Shown: positions 36,690-49,847, numbered from the stretch's first letter. The stretch: 64,000 bases of DNA from Paeniglutamicibacter quisquiliarum (GCF_019084045.1 NZ_JAHRED010000007.1:214660-278659), one strand, 5' to 3'. Numbers and translations: made by a program. Notes: generated by a model from the sequence alone, not told the origin.

Positions 36690-37277
36690 CTAGGAAAATT
36701 CGATGACGGCCCCGCTGACGGCCTGCCCGGCGGCGCTCCACGGAGACCCGATCCACGCGGCGGCGCCCGACGCGCCCGACGCCCCGGCAACCGGGCGACG
36801 GATCACCGCAATTTCCCGGTCCCCGTGCCGGGCGCCGGCGCCGGGTTCCGGGGCCGCAGGATGCACCCCGACCAGCGGCTCAAGGGTGTGGGAAATGTTC
36901 TGGTGCTGCGCCTCCACGTCACCCGCCAGCAGGGCCCGCACCTGTGCCTGCCACACCAGGTCCCCTTCCCCGTCGTAGATCCAGCGCTTTCCCAGCACGC
37001 CGTGTTCGCTGGTGCCCAGCAGGAAGGACTCGCCGCCGGGCAGCGGGGCCCCGCGATAGGACAGCGGCACGTGATAGGTCACGGGCTCCGGCGATGCGGT
37101 GTCCGTGACGATGATGAACTCCATGCCGACCTCGCCGGCGGGGTCATCGAGCCGGAAGCCGCCGACGGTTTCCAGCACCGGCTCCCGGTCACCGGCGAAC
37201 CACGGCTGGAGCGGCAGCCACGCACCGATGAGCTCCTTCTTGGTGGGAACCATGGTGGTGGCAAAAATCTCGCTCAT
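36690..37277 (-). CDS. Maltokinase N-terminal-cap-like domain protein
   Basis: 195 residues resembling the stand-alone N-terminal cap of actinobacterial maltokinase: TTMVPTKKELIGAWLPLQPW, FRLDDPAGEVGMEFIIVTD, YRGAPLPGG and GTSEHGVLGKRWIYDG are the recurring blocks. The kinase domain that normally follows is absent and no kinase gene is adjacent; instead about 60 Ala/Gly/Pro-rich residues finish the protein. Stand-alone caps are widespread and of unknown function, perhaps regulating a kinase or binding a glycan. AGGAG precedes the ATG at 37275-37277. Confidence 0.75.
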   Translation of the reverse strand: MSEIFATTMVPTKKELIGAWLPLQPWFAGDREPVLETVGGFRLDDPAGEVGMEFIIVTDTASPEPVTYHVPLSYRGAPLPGGESFLLGTSEHGVLGKRWIYDGEGDLVWQAQVRALLAGDVEAQHQNISHTLEPLVGVHPAAPEPGAGARHGDREIAVIRRPVAGASGASGAAAWIGSPWSAAGQAVSGAVIEFS

Positions 37278-37417
37278 GATGCTCTCCTGCACGACGTCGA
37301 CGGATGGAAGCGGCCCGGAATCCCGTCCGCACCAGCGGCGGCACCCCGGACCTGACACCCACCATATCCAATCGGCCCATGTGGGCCACCGAAAACCACG
37401 TCATGGGCCACACGCAG

Positions 37418-37459
37418 CAGGCTCCCGCGCCGCGAAACAATTCGCGGTGCGGGAGCCTG
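37418..37459. terminator. Hairpin between GNAT gene and maltokinase-cap gene
   Basis: 19-bp stem with one G-T pair (37418-37436 with 37441-37459) and 4-nt loop, 77 nt downstream of the GNAT stop. Confidence 0.65.
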
Positions 37460-37535
37460 GACCCGGCCAATCACCCCTTCGCTTTGCGCCGGCCTGCGGG
37501 CTGGTGCAGGCGGGGAGGCCCGAAAGCGGGGAACG

Positions 37536-38060
37536 CTAGAGCGCGAGGGTGTAGACCACCAACACGATTTCGGTGTTCGGGACGTACCAGTCACGCTCGG
37601 GGGCATGCACGAAGCCGTCGGCCTCATAGAGAGCGCGGGCGCCAACCCAGTGGCCTCCGGTGGTCAGCGAGACGGTGTGCACGTCCTCGAGCTCGCGGGC
37701 CCGGGCAACCACGGCGTTGAGCAGGGCGCGGCCGGCGCCCGAACGCTGCACGGCGGGGTCCACCACCAGCATCCGGAATTCCAGCTCGCCGTCCCGGGCG
37801 ATGTCCGCGTATTCGGTGCCCGCGCGCACCAGCGTGACAGACCCGATGACCGCGCCGTCGCGCTCGGCCACCAGGATCTCGGAGACCGCATGGCGCGCCG
37901 CGACCTGCTGGACGAACTGCAGGTACTCGTGCTCCGGGTCCGCGAAGTGCCCGGCGTGCAGGTAGGAATCCACGGTGATCCGCGCGATGTGCCGGTAGTC
38001 GGCTTCGGTGGCCGGGCGGATCAACACGGTGCTGGCGGGGGCGAGGGTTGCTGTAGTCAT
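37536..38060 (-). CDS. GNAT-family N-acetyltransferase
   Basis: 174 residues. VLIRPATEADYRHIARITVDSY opens the fold; the acetyl-CoA pyrophosphate loop is QRSGAGRALLNAVV, preceded by strand ELEFRMLVVDPAV. C-terminal GFVHAPERDWYVP is a common ending. Substrate unknown. The ATG at 38058-38060 lies just after GAAGG; longer frames to 38462 are shadow. Confidence 0.85.
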   Translation of the reverse strand: MTTATLAPASTVLIRPATEADYRHIARITVDSYLHAGHFADPEHEYLQFVQQVAARHAVSEILVAERDGAVIGSVTLVRAGTEYADIARDGELEFRMLVVDPAVQRSGAGRALLNAVVARARELEDVHTVSLTTGGHWVGARALYEADGFVHAPERDWYVPNTEIVLVVYTLAL

Positions 38061-38340
38061 CACCTTCAAGTGTGCCAGCCGGTGCGGCGCGCACCCGTCC
38101 CGTGTTGCCAACCTCACCACCTGTGGAGCGGAACCTGCGGGGCCTCCCGCTCCGGGCCGCTCCCGGTCATCGTCCGGCCCCGGTGCCTGCGCCCGCGGCG
38201 TTTCGGGCACCGCAACCGGCGCCCCCGCCGCGCCCGGATGCACCCGCAAGCGGTTTAGGGGTCCCTCCCGCCGGAGGGTTAAGCTGTCCTGATGCCGTGG
38301 CCCCGCCGCGGCCCGCCCGCACCACCGCAAAGGAACACCG

Positions 38341-39129
38341 ATGGAAGTTTTGATCGCCGCCAACGCCGAAGAGGCCGCCAGGTTCGCTGCCAAGGCGGTG
38401 ATCGATGGGCTGCGCACCCGTGTCACGGGGGATCCGGTCCTGGGCGTAGCCACCGGGTCCACCCCGCTGGGACTCTACGCCGAGCTGGCCCGGGCCGTCG
38501 GGCGCGGCGATGCCGACTTCGGCAAGACCACCGCCTTCGCGCTGGATGAATATGTCGGCCTCGAGGGCACGCACGAGCAGTCCTACCGCCAGACCCTGGT
38601 CACCGAGCTGTGCAACGTCATCGGGCTGCCCGAGTCCCGGCTCCACACGCCCGACGGCCACGGGGATTCCGAGGAACGGATCCGGGCACAGGCCGCCGCC
38701 TACGACGCCGCCATCGTCGATGCGCGCATCGACGTGCAGATCCTGGGGATCGGCACCAACGGCCACATCGGCTTCAACGAACCGGGGTCCTCGCTGCGCA
38801 GCCGCACCCGCATCAAGCGCCTCTCCGCACAGACCCGCATGGACAACGCCCGCTTCTTCGACGGGCTTGACGCAGTCCCCACCCACTCGGTGACCCAGGG
38901 GCTGGGCACCATCCTCGATTCCCGCCGCATGGTGCTGGTGGCCACCGGCAGCCGGAAGGCCGCCGCGATTGCCGCCGCCGTCGAGGGACCGCTGTCGGCT
39001 GCCTGCCCCGCATCGGTGCTGCAGCTGCACCCGGACGCCGTGGTGGTGCTCGACGAGGCGGCGGCGGCCGGGCTGCGGAACCGCGCCTACTACGACGATT
39101 CGGCCGCCGGCCTGCAGTTCGGCATCTAG
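38341..39129 (+). CDS. nagB: Glucosamine-6-phosphate deaminase
   Basis: 262 residues, normal length. LGVATGSTPLGLYAELAR is the phosphate/sugar-binding loop, TTAFALDEYVGLEGTHEQSY carries the catalytic Asp pair, and LGIGTNGHIGFNEPGSS carries the ring-opening His and following Asn/Glu. It converts glucosamine-6-phosphate to fructose-6-phosphate and ammonia. The ATG follows AAAGGA. It stands alone here, without nagA. TAAGCT at 38280-38285 is a possible -10 but no -35 is clear. Confidence 0.93.
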   Translation: MEVLIAANAEEAARFAAKAVIDGLRTRVTGDPVLGVATGSTPLGLYAELARAVGRGDADFGKTTAFALDEYVGLEGTHEQSYRQTLVTELCNVIGLPESRLHTPDGHGDSEERIRAQAAAYDAAIVDARIDVQILGIGTNGHIGFNEPGSSLRSRTRIKRLSAQTRMDNARFFDGLDAVPTHSVTQGLGTILDSRRMVLVATGSRKAAAIAAAVEGPLSAACPASVLQLHPDAVVVLDEAAAAGLRNRAYYDDSAAGLQFGI

Positions 39130-39167
39130 CCGCTCCGGCTTCCGCCCGCTGGCGGGGGCCGACGACG

Positions 39168-39208
39168 AGGCCCGCCGCCCGCGTGGTTCAGCCGCGGGCG
39201 GCGGGCCT
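39168..39208. terminator. Bidirectional hairpin between nagB and the inositol-phosphatase-like gene
   Basis: Perfect 16-bp GC-rich stem (39168-39183 with 39193-39208) with 9-nt loop between convergent genes. Confidence 0.75.
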
Positions 39209-39243
39209 GCACATTCCCGGGGAATCCCGGGCACGAGGTCCCG

Positions 39244-40248
39244 TTACTTCCCGGCGGGCAGTTCGGCCGCGGGTTCCTCCGCGGGCAGCGCGTCGAAGTC
39301 CAGATGGCCGGCGGCCTGCCATCCGGGGTTGGCGCGCGGGCGCAGCACCGGCAGCCCGGCCTCGGCCGCGATCAGCGCGCCGGCCGCCCAGTCGAACTCC
39401 TGGGTGCCGTACTCCGCATAGGCGTCGAGCGTGCCGTCGGCCACCAGGCACAAGTCCAGCGCGGCGGACCCGATGCGGCGCACGTTCGCGAAGCCGGGCA
39501 TCAGCCCCAGCAGCGCGCCGACCTGGAACTGGCGGCGGTCCGCATCGTAGCCGAAGCCGGTGGCCAGCAGCTTGCCTGCTTCGTCCCTGTCGCCGCCGTG
39601 CAGCCGCTGCGCGCGGGCCGGGCTGCCGTCGCGCCGGGACCCGGGCCCGGCCAGCTGCAGCGCATCGACCAGCCAGGCGCCGTCCCCGGCCGCGGCGTAG
39701 TACTCGGCGCCCAGGGCCGGGGCGTTGATCGCGGCGGCCAGCCACGCGTGGGTGCCGGCGTCCATTGCGGCCCCGTCGGCGGCCAGCGAATGGCCCCCGG
39801 CCTCCGGTGCGGCGGCGGGCGCGGCGGGCGCGTCGTCGAGCGGTCCGAAGACGGCCACCGAGGTGCAGTAGTACACGATGCCGCGCACGAAGTTGGCGGT
39901 GCCGTCCAGCGGGTCGATCGACCAGCGGTAGCCCGAGGGGTTTTCCGGCACCGTGCGCCCGTACTCCTCGCCGGTGATCGCGTCGTTGGGGCGGGCGGCG
40001 GCGATCACGTCGCGCACCGCGATCTCCGCGCGCCTGTCGAAGTCGGTGACCCAGTCCCCGGCGGCGGACTTGGTGTCCGCATCAACCCTGCCGCGGCCGC
40101 GTTCGGCGAGCACTGCGGCGCCGGCGGCCGCCGCCTCGCGGGCCACGGCCAGCAGCCGGCGGCGCAGCGCCGAATCGCCGGCGGGCACCGGGCCGGTCGA
40201 GGCGGCCTCGGCGGTGCTCGGGTGCAGGTGCTTGGGGCTCGTGCTCAT
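39244..40248 (-). CDS. Inositol monophosphatase-family phosphatase
   Basis: 334 residues. Metal site motifs: GDWVTDFDRRAE, ITGEEYG, WSIDPLDGTANFVRG and, late, YAEYGTQEFDWAAGALIAAEAG. These are the standard Glu/Asp ligands of Mg-dependent IMPase/FBPase-type phosphatases. An Ala/Pro-rich insertion of roughly 40 residues after YYCTSVAVFGPL and a D/R-rich stretch before GKLLATGFGYD make it longer than the usual 260-280. ATG at 40246-40248 has AAGGAG upstream. Substrate (inositol-P, histidinol-P, PAP) cannot be told. Confidence 0.85.
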   Translation of the reverse strand: MSTSPKHLHPSTAEAASTGPVPAGDSALRRRLLAVAREAAAAGAAVLAERGRGRVDADTKSAAGDWVTDFDRRAEIAVRDVIAAARPNDAITGEEYGRTVPENPSGYRWSIDPLDGTANFVRGIVYYCTSVAVFGPLDDAPAAPAAAPEAGGHSLAADGAAMDAGTHAWLAAAINAPALGAEYYAAAGDGAWLVDALQLAGPGSRRDGSPARAQRLHGGDRDEAGKLLATGFGYDADRRQFQVGALLGLMPGFANVRRIGSAALDLCLVADGTLDAYAEYGTQEFDWAAGALIAAEAGLPVLRPRANPGWQAAGHLDFDALPAEEPAAELPAGK

Positions 40249-40302
40249 CTGGTGCTCCTTGGAAGGACGGGGACCGGCGGGTTGGGCGCCGGGTGCTGGA
40301 GG

Positions 40303-40343
40303 GGGCGGCGGTTTCCCGGATCCGGGGCATCCGGCCGCCGCCC
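40303..40343. terminator. Hairpin downstream of ligA
   Basis: 9-bp stem GGGCGGCGG (40303-40311) with 40335-40343, 6 nt past the ligA stop on the minus strand; no U-tract. Confidence 0.4.
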
Positions 40344-40348
40344 GGCGT

Positions 40349-43914
<3,566 letters not shown>

Positions 43915-45198
43915 CTAGTCCAGCACCAGTCCCGATCCGGTGCCCGGGGCCAGCCGCACCGGGGTCAGGTCCCCGAAGCCGCGGATGGCTGTGACTTCCT
44001 GGGGCTCGAGCACGAACCTGTCGTCCCCGGCCAGGGTGGAGGCGGTGAGCTCGTCGGTCAGCACGGTGCCGGGCTCCGCCAGCGAGGTCAGCCGGGCGGC
44101 AAGGTTGACCGTCGGCCCGTAGATGTCGCCCAGGCGGGAGAGGACGCGGCCCCAGACCACGGCAACGCGCGTGTTGGGCAGCAGCTCATCGGCGGCGAAT
44201 TCCCGGGACATGGCCAGGGAGATCTGCGCGCCCGCCTGCGGGGTCTCGGCCACGAAGAGCACCTCGTCGCCGATGGTCTTGACCAGCCGGCCGCCACCGA
44301 TGGAGATGATCTCCGCGCACTTGGATTCGAAGCGCTGCACCAGCTGGGCCAGCGTGCGCTCGTTCATCCGGCGCGAGAGCGAGGTGTAGGAGACCAGGTC
44401 GGCGAAGCCGACGGCGCGTGCCAGCGGCAGCGGGGCGTCGTCCTCGGAGCCGTCCCGGCCCTCGGCGGAGGCCGCCAGGCCGGTCTCGGCGCGCAGCACC
44501 AGCCGGTGCACCGCGGCGTTCAACTGCCGGCGCCAGGAGTAGACCAGCAGGTCCTCGAGCGGCTCGATGATCTCCGGCAGCAGGTTCACCAGGTTCCGGC
44601 GGGCCTCGGGGTCGCTCATCTTCTGGTTCTGCACCATGTCCTCGACCAGCGCCTCGACCTGCCAGACCACCATGCGGTCGGTCATCTGGCCGACCGAGCG
44701 GGTCAACGAGATCGCGGTTTCCTCGGTCAGGGTCCCCTCGCGGACCATGTCCAGGATCGACTTCAGCGCCTCCTGGTCGACGGTGGTGAAGAAGACTTCC
44801 TCGTCGCCCAGATTCGGGAATCCGAGGGCGCGCCAGATCTTGCGGGCGGAGAGCAGCGAGACCCCCGCCCCCGCGGCCATTTCTCGGCGGCGCATGGTGC
44901 GGTCAGCCCCCAGCAGGCGCCGCTCCAGGTCGCGGATCGCGTCCCGCGCGGGCCCCGGGGTGGTCCGGTCGACCTGTTCGGGGCGCTTCATGGCCTCGAC
45001 CAGATCACCCAGCGGGTCCGCGAGCGCGGGCTCCAGTTCCACGGCCTGCGCCGCATCCGGATGCTGCGCGCCGTTGGCCTCGGATGCCGGGACGTCCACT
45101 GCATCGGAAGGGTGGCGAAGGGCCTGGGCACGTGCCGCGTCGCGGGCAGCGGTGGGCGCGACGGGTTGGGTTCCCGTCGCCGGCGACCGCTCACTCAT
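43915..45198 (-). CDS. Class III adenylate cyclase with helical N-terminal domain
   Basis: 427 residues. The N-terminal 75 are Ala/Pro-rich, 80-240 form an all-helical domain with an HTH-like segment (AAGAGVSLLSARKIWRALGF), and the cyclase homology domain is C-terminal. Catalytic features: metal Asp in VGFADLVSYTS and KTIGDEVLF, substrate-specifying Lys in RLVKTIGDE and Asp in LGDIYGP, and transition-state Asn/Arg in VNLAARL. The Lys/Asp pair indicates ATP, not GTP. Layout resembles pH- or lipid-responsive soluble cyclases such as Rv2212. It overlaps the PH-protein gene by 8 nt and abuts the phosphatase gene. Confidence 0.88.
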   Translation of the reverse strand: MSERSPATGTQPVAPTAARDAARAQALRHPSDAVDVPASEANGAQHPDAAQAVELEPALADPLGDLVEAMKRPEQVDRTTPGPARDAIRDLERRLLGADRTMRRREMAAGAGVSLLSARKIWRALGFPNLGDEEVFFTTVDQEALKSILDMVREGTLTEETAISLTRSVGQMTDRMVVWQVEALVEDMVQNQKMSDPEARRNLVNLLPEIIEPLEDLLVYSWRRQLNAAVHRLVLRAETGLAASAEGRDGSEDDAPLPLARAVGFADLVSYTSLSRRMNERTLAQLVQRFESKCAEIISIGGGRLVKTIGDEVLFVAETPQAGAQISLAMSREFAADELLPNTRVAVVWGRVLSRLGDIYGPTVNLAARLTSLAEPGTVLTDELTASTLAGDDRFVLEPQEVTAIRGFGDLTPVRLAPGTGSGLVLD

Positions 45199-45799
45199 GC
45201 TCAGTCCATTCTCTTTGTTGCTGCTGGTGCGATTCGTTCAGTGGCCTCGTTGGCGGATCCCCGTCAACGCGTTCTTCCATGTTTACACCATCAACCCGCG
45301 GGAAGTTCGGAAGGGCCGTGATGGCCCCGATGCAGTAATCCCGCATGCGGGCCACGGCGGGGACGTGCGGGATGTTGAAGCGTTGCTCGGCCAATACGAC
45401 GGACAGCGTCCCGGGGGCGGTCTCCGGCGCGTTGGGCCTTACCACCGCAACAATATCGTGGATTGCGTACAACCCGATCGAATGTTGCCCGGTGGCCCGG
45501 CGGCCGCGCTTGGTGACGATGCGCTCGCTGGTCAGGTAGATGTAGCTGTTGGCCCAGCGGATCCAGGGCCGCAGGCACCAGATGACCAGCAGGACGCCGG
45601 AGACCACGGCAAGCAGCGCCGCCAGCAGCGGCCGGGCCTCGACCACCCACGGCGGCAGGTCGGTGCGCAACAGCAGGCCCAGCAGGTAGCAGCTGCCCGC
45701 CAACAGGAACAGGAAGCGAAGGAACGGGCCCCGGAGCACCCGTCGGTGCGCGCGGGTCTTGACGATGACTCGCTCGCGCTTCTCCAATGTCAACTTCAC
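45191..45799 (-). CDS. Bacterial PH-domain membrane protein
   Basis: 202 residues. Two membrane spans at about 28-45 and 60-76, then a bacterial PH-like (bPH) domain (SYIYLTSERIVTKRGRR ... GLYAIHDIVAV) and a charged C-terminal tail. Start is GTG (45797-45799) with AAGGAG 7 nt upstream. First gene of the PH protein / cyclase / phosphatase operon. Function unknown; membrane tethering of a signalling complex is a reasonable guess only. Confidence 0.85.
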   Translation of the reverse strand: MKLTLEKRERVIVKTRAHRRVLRGPFLRFLFLLAGSCYLLGLLLRTDLPPWVVEARPLLAALLAVVSGVLLVIWCLRPWIRWANSYIYLTSERIVTKRGRRATGQHSIGLYAIHDIVAVVRPNAPETAPGTLSVVLAEQRFNIPHVPAVARMRDYCIGAITALPNFPRVDGVNMEERVDGDPPTRPLNESHQQQQREWTEHE

Positions 45800-45954
45800 G
45801 TCCCGGCTCCTTCAACCCACACACCGGTTGTGCGTGCCGGTCTTGCTCCTTCAATGGTAGAGCCAGTGCGCCCACGTTTTGGGTGCGGAACCGCGGTTCC
45901 TTGCGTGATGTGCCATTCATGGGCTCCGCTTCATCGGCGCCCCGCGGCGGATTG

Positions 45955-46902
45955 CTAGGCGTAGGAGCCGTCGCTGCGCCGCAGGTGGAAGACGTCCCCG
46001 GCCAGCACGCTGTGGACCTTCCCGCCCGCCTCGCGCACACTCAAGGACCCTTCGGCGTCCAGGTCGATGGCGGTGCCGCGCAGCACCGTGCCGTTGGGCA
46101 GGTGCGCGTCGACCTCGTGCCCGATCGTCACCATGACCGAGCGCACCAGCTCGCGCAGCGTTGCCGGCGCCAGAACCTCGATTCCGGTCCCCTCCCCCGC
46201 CACCGGCGCATACCCGGTCCGTGCCGCCGCGCTGCCGCCTGCCTGCTCAAAGGTCCGGAAGAGGTGCACCACCCGGCGCAGGTAGCCGCCCAGCAGCACC
46301 GTGCGGTCAAGGGTGCCGGCGCCCAAGGTAGCCAGGCTCGCGGCGGTGTCCACCGGAAGTTCGCCGGCCGTCATGCTCACGTTGAGGCCGGCACCAACAA
46401 TGACCACCGGTCCCTGGGGCGTCATGACCAGTTGCGCCAGCACCCCGCAGACCTTCTTTCCGCCGGCGACCACGTCGTTGGGCCACTTCAGGCCCGCAGC
46501 CAGACCCGCGTCCTCCCGCAGCGTCTGCACCATGGCTGCGGCGCAGAGCATCGACAGCCAGGCCAGCCCCGACTGGTCGAACCCCGGGGCCGGGCGGAAG
46601 TAGATGCTGGTGGCCAGCGCGCTGCGCGCCGGCGTCTGCCAGCCACGCCCCAAGCGCCCGTGCCCGGCCACCTGGTGCTCGGTGGTCTCCACGCTCAGGT
46701 TTCCCAGCGGGGCCTTCTGGGCGCGCGCGGCCAGGTCGTCGTTCGTCGACCCGGTCCGCTCGCTGATCCACAGCTCGCCTGCACCCAGCTCCGCCATCAC
46801 GCGACGCAGCGCGGCGGCATCCAGCGGCGCGCGCCCGGCGTCGGATCCCTCCATGGAAGCGTCGGGTGTGGAGGTCTGCCCGGGGTTCGGTTCAATGCTC
46901 AT
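45955..46902 (-). CDS. birA: Biotin-[acetyl-CoA-carboxylase] ligase
   Basis: 315 residues, class I (no N-terminal HTH, so not a repressor). Biotin/ATP-binding loop GHGRLGRGW, KWPNDVVAGGKKVCGVL and VGAGLNVS, then the small C-terminal SH3-like domain. It makes biotinyl-AMP and modifies the carboxylase alpha subunit, whose acceptor lysine is encoded at about 63.1 kb. The ATG at 46900-46902 lacks a strong SD; TAGTCT (46910-46915) lies 7 nt before it on the minus strand, suggesting a leaderless mRNA. Confidence 0.93.
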   Translation of the reverse strand: MSIEPNPGQTSTPDASMEGSDAGRAPLDAAALRRVMAELGAGELWISERTGSTNDDLAARAQKAPLGNLSVETTEHQVAGHGRLGRGWQTPARSALATSIYFRPAPGFDQSGLAWLSMLCAAAMVQTLREDAGLAAGLKWPNDVVAGGKKVCGVLAQLVMTPQGPVVIVGAGLNVSMTAGELPVDTAASLATLGAGTLDRTVLLGGYLRRVVHLFRTFEQAGGSAAARTGYAPVAGEGTGIEVLAPATLRELVRSVMVTIGHEVDAHLPNGTVLRGTAIDLDAEGSLSVREAGGKVHSVLAGDVFHLRRSDGSYA

Positions 46903-46944
46903 GTCCCCAAGACTATCGATTCCCGCCACCAACGAACTCCGGGT

Positions 46945-47805
46945 TTAGAGGAAGATGTCCGGGACCAGGTCGGATTCGGCAGCCCCCATGGAGTAGCCAG
47001 AGAAGTCGGTGACGCCGGCCGCGGCCAGCACGGCCTCGTCGGTGAAGAAGTTTCCGCTGCAGGCCCGCGCGTCGGACGTGAGGACGGCGTGGGCCGCGTC
47101 GGCGACGATGCGCGCCGAGCGCGCGGCCTTGACCATGCGCTCTCCCCCGGGCATGTTGCGGATGGCCGCGGTGTCGATCAGCGTCGCGGGCCACAGCGAG
47201 TTCACCCCGATGCCGGCGCCGCGCAGTTCCTCGGCCAGCCCGAGGGTCGTCATGCTCATCCCGTACTTGGCCATGGTGTAGGCCAGGTGGGCACCGGCCC
47301 ACTTCGGCTCCAGGTTCAGCGGGGGCGAGAGCGTGAGGATGTGCCCGTTGTCGCTGGCCCGCAGGTGCGGCAGCGCGGACTTGGAGAGCAGGAAGGTGCC
47401 GCGGACATTGATGTCCATCATCAGGTCGTACTTCTTCATCGAGACGTCCGGGGTCGCGGACAGGTCGATGGCCGAGGCGTTGTTGACCACCACGTCGATC
47501 CCGCCGAAGCGCTCGACGGTGCTGGCCACGGCGCCGAGCACGTCCCCGTCGTTGCGCACGTCCCCCACGATGGCCAGCCCCTGGCCGCCGGCGGCCGTGA
47601 TTTCCTCCGCCGCCGTGAACACGGTCCCGGCGAGATTCGCCTGCTCGGTGGCGGTCTTGGCCATGATTGCCACGTTGGCGCCGTCGGCCGCGGCCCGCAG
47701 TGCGATGGCGAGCCCGATGCCGCGGCTGCCTCCGCTCATCAGGATGGTCTTCCCCTTCAGGGGCTTGGCATGGGGGGCGATGGCGTCGCGGATCGATTCA
47801 CTCAT
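46945..47805 (-). CDS. SDR-family oxidoreductase (HSDL2-like)
   Basis: 286 residues. KTILMSGGSRGIGLAIALRA is the TGxxxGIG-type loop, VVVNNASAI the NNAG-like motif, LSPP and YTMAKYGMS hold the catalytic Ser/Tyr/Lys region, and NSLWPATLIDTAAIRN is characteristic of hydroxysteroid-dehydrogenase-like 2 proteins. Likely substrates are fatty-acyl-type hydroxyl or keto compounds, compatible with the neighbouring carboxylase. Start ATG at 47803-47805; TAATGT (47813-47818) 7 nt upstream fits a leaderless transcript. A GTG at 47812-47814 would add 3 residues. Confidence 0.87.
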   Translation of the reverse strand: MSESIRDAIAPHAKPLKGKTILMSGGSRGIGLAIALRAAADGANVAIMAKTATEQANLAGTVFTAAEEITAAGGQGLAIVGDVRNDGDVLGAVASTVERFGGIDVVVNNASAIDLSATPDVSMKKYDLMMDINVRGTFLLSKSALPHLRASDNGHILTLSPPLNLEPKWAGAHLAYTMAKYGMSMTTLGLAEELRGAGIGVNSLWPATLIDTAAIRNMPGGERMVKAARSARIVADAAHAVLTSDARACSGNFFTDEAVLAAAGVTDFSGYSMGAAESDLVPDIFL

Positions 47806-47893
47806 GTGAGCCACATTACGTGAAGCCCCGCCACAAAAGCTACTCGCCAGTAACTTGTTTTATGGACGACTTGGCCCCCAACACGACACGATT

Positions 47894-47911
47894 TTGTAGC
47901 TTTCCTACACA
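47894..47911. promoter_or_regulatory. Carboxylase element C1 (upstream of carboxylase beta gene)
   Basis: TTGTAGCTTTCCTACACA, an imperfect inverted repeat shared with 47958 and 61360 (15/18 identical to the latter). Confidence 0.6.
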
Positions 47912-47957
47912 TTATTCGGCACAAGGCCTCACTAGACTGGCCAAGGTGGCATTGTTG

Positions 47958-47975
47958 TTGTGCCTTTCCTACTAA
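47958..47975. promoter_or_regulatory. Carboxylase element C2 (upstream of carboxylase beta gene)
   Basis: TTGTGCCTTTCCTACTAA, second copy 64 bp after C1 and ending 25 bp before the start codon, so it probably overlaps the transcription start. Confidence 0.6.
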
Positions 47976-48000
47976 TTATCTACTTCAAGGGAGCCATGGG

Positions 48001-49614
48001 ATGACCCAGAGCCGCATCGCCGACGCCACGGATTCGATCGACCTGTCGACCACGGCAGGAAAGATCGCCGAGTTCCGTCGCCGCGAAGCCCTCGCCCAGG
48101 CCCCCTCGGGCGCCGAGGCCATCGAGAAGCAGCACGCACGCGGCAAGCACACCGCCCGCGAGCGCATCGAGATGCTGCTCGACGAGGGCTCGTTCGTCGA
48201 GTTCGACGCGCTTGCGGTGCACCGCACCTCGGCCTTCGGCATGGACAAGAAGCGCCCGCTGGGCGACGGCCTGGTCTCCGGCTACGGCACCGTGGACGGG
48301 CGCCAGGTGGCGGTCTACTCCCAGGACTTCACTGTCTACGGCGGCTCGCTCTCCCAGGTCAATGGCGAGAAGATCGTCAAGGTGCAGGAATTTGCGCTGC
48401 GCAACGGCTGCCCCGTCATCGGCATCCTCGACGGCGGCGGCGCCCGCATCCAGGAGGGCGTCGCCTCGCTGGCGATGTTCGCCGACATCTTCCGCAACAA
48501 CGTCCACGCCTCCGGCGTCATCCCGCAGATCTCGCTGATCATGGGCCCGAGCGCCGGCGGCGCCGCCTACTCCCCCGCCTTGACCGACTACGTGATCATG
48601 GTCGACAAGACCAGCCACATGTTCATCACCGGCCCCGACGTGATCAAGACCGTCACCGGCGAAGAGGTCGACATGGAGACCCTGGGCGGGGCGCGCCAGC
48701 ACAACGCCACCACGGGCACCGCCACCTACCTGGCCACCGACGAATCCGATGCGATCGAGTTCTGCAAGGAACTGCTCGAATTCCTGCCGTCGAACAACAT
48801 CTCCGAGGCCCCGGCCGTGGAGTTCGACGAGGAGCTGGAGCTCACCGCCGCGGACCTCGAGCTGGACACGCTGATCCCGGACTCGGCCAACCAGCCCTAC
48901 GACATGCGCAAGGTCATCGAGCACATCGTGGACGACGGCATTTTCCTGGAGATGCAGTCGCTCTACGCACCCAATGTCATGATCGGCTATGCCCGCGTCG
49001 AGGGCGCCACCATCGGCATCGTGGCGAACCAGCCGATGCAGTTCGCCGGCACCCTTGACATCGCCGCCTCCGAGAAGGCCGCCCGCTTCGTGCGCCACTG
49101 CGACGCCTTCAACATCCCGATCCTCACCCTGGTCGACGTGCCGGGCTTCCTGCCGGGCAAGGACCAGGAGTTCCAGGGCATCATCCGCCGCGGCGCCAAG
49201 CTGCTCTACGCCTACGCCGAGGCCACGGTGCCCAAGCTGACAGTGATCACCCGCAAGGCCTACGGCGGAGCGTACATCGTGATGGGTTCCAAGAAGCTCG
49301 GCGCGGACGTCAACCTGGCCTGGCCGACGGCGCAGATCGGCGTCATGGGCGCCCAGGGAGCGGTGAACATCCTCTACCGCCGCGACCTGGCGGCGGTGGC
49401 CGCCGAGGGCGGGGACGTGGAGGCACGCCGCACCGAGATCATCGAGGGCTACGAGGCCGAGCTGCTCAACCCGTACCAAGCCGCCGAGCTTGGCTACATC
49501 GACGCGGTCGTCGCCCCCTCGGACACCCGCCTGCAGATCGTGCGCGGGCTGCGCGCCACGCGCGACAAGCACGCCTCGCTGCCGGCCAAGAAGCACGGGA
49601 ACATCCCGCTGTGA
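48001..49614 (+). CDS. Acyl-CoA (acetyl/propionyl-CoA) carboxylase beta subunit, carboxyltransferase
   Basis: 537 residues, the AccD/PccB type with fused N and C carboxyltransferase domains. The oxyanion-hole glycine pairs are in [13 protein letters not shown] and [35 protein letters not shown] is the acyl-CoA-binding block. It moves the carboxyl group from biotin to acyl-CoA. GGGAG precedes the ATG. The epsilon subunit gene overlaps its stop by GTGA. The biotin-bearing alpha subunit is 12 kb downstream, an unusual separation, but a shared upstream element suggests joint control. Confidence 0.94.
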   Translation: MTQSRIADATDSIDLSTTAGKIAEFRRREALAQAPSGAEAIEKQHARGKHTARERIEMLLDEGSFVEFDALAVHRTSAFGMDKKRPLGDGLVSGYGTVDGRQVAVYSQDFTVYGGSLSQVNGEKIVKVQEFALRNGCPVIGILDGGGARIQEGVASLAMFADIFRNNVHASGVIPQISLIMGPSAGGAAYSPALTDYVIMVDKTSHMFITGPDVIKTVTGEEVDMETLGGARQHNATTGTATYLATDESDAIEFCKELLEFLPSNNISEAPAVEFDEELELTAADLELDTLIPDSANQPYDMRKVIEHIVDDGIFLEMQSLYAPNVMIGYARVEGATIGIVANQPMQFAGTLDIAASEKAARFVRHCDAFNIPILTLVDVPGFLPGKDQEFQGIIRRGAKLLYAYAEATVPKLTVITRKAYGGAYIVMGSKKLGADVNLAWPTAQIGVMGAQGAVNILYRRDLAAVAAEGGDVEARRTEIIEGYEAELLNPYQAAELGYIDAVVAPSDTRLQIVRGLRATRDKHASLPAKKHGNIPL

Positions 49615-49847
49615 CCGGCGACCAGAGCATGCAGGCCGTCATGGAGTCCCCGGCGACGGCGCTGTCCATCACCCGCGGGAATCCCACCGCCGAGGAAGTC
49701 GCAGCCCTGGCCGCGGTCGTGTCCGCGCTCGCGGGACAGGATTCGCCAGCGGCCGCCCCGACCGGCACCGAGCTGCGCCGCGGCAAGATCCGCCGACGCC
49801 GTGCCCTGAGCGCGTCACCGCTGCCCTGGAAGGTCGGCCGGCACTAG
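49611..49847 (+). CDS. Acyl-CoA carboxylase epsilon subunit
   Basis: 78 residues. [21 protein letters not shown] is the epsilon-family signature, followed by a basic linker and the C-terminal PLPWKVGRH tail. Epsilon subunits occur only in actinobacterial carboxylases and stabilise the alpha-beta complex. Start is GTG (49611-49613) overlapping the beta-subunit stop, so the two are coupled. Confidence 0.9.
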   Translation: MTGDQSMQAVMESPATALSITRGNPTAEEVAALAAVVSALAGQDSPAAAPTGTELRRGKIRRRRALSASPLPWKVGRH

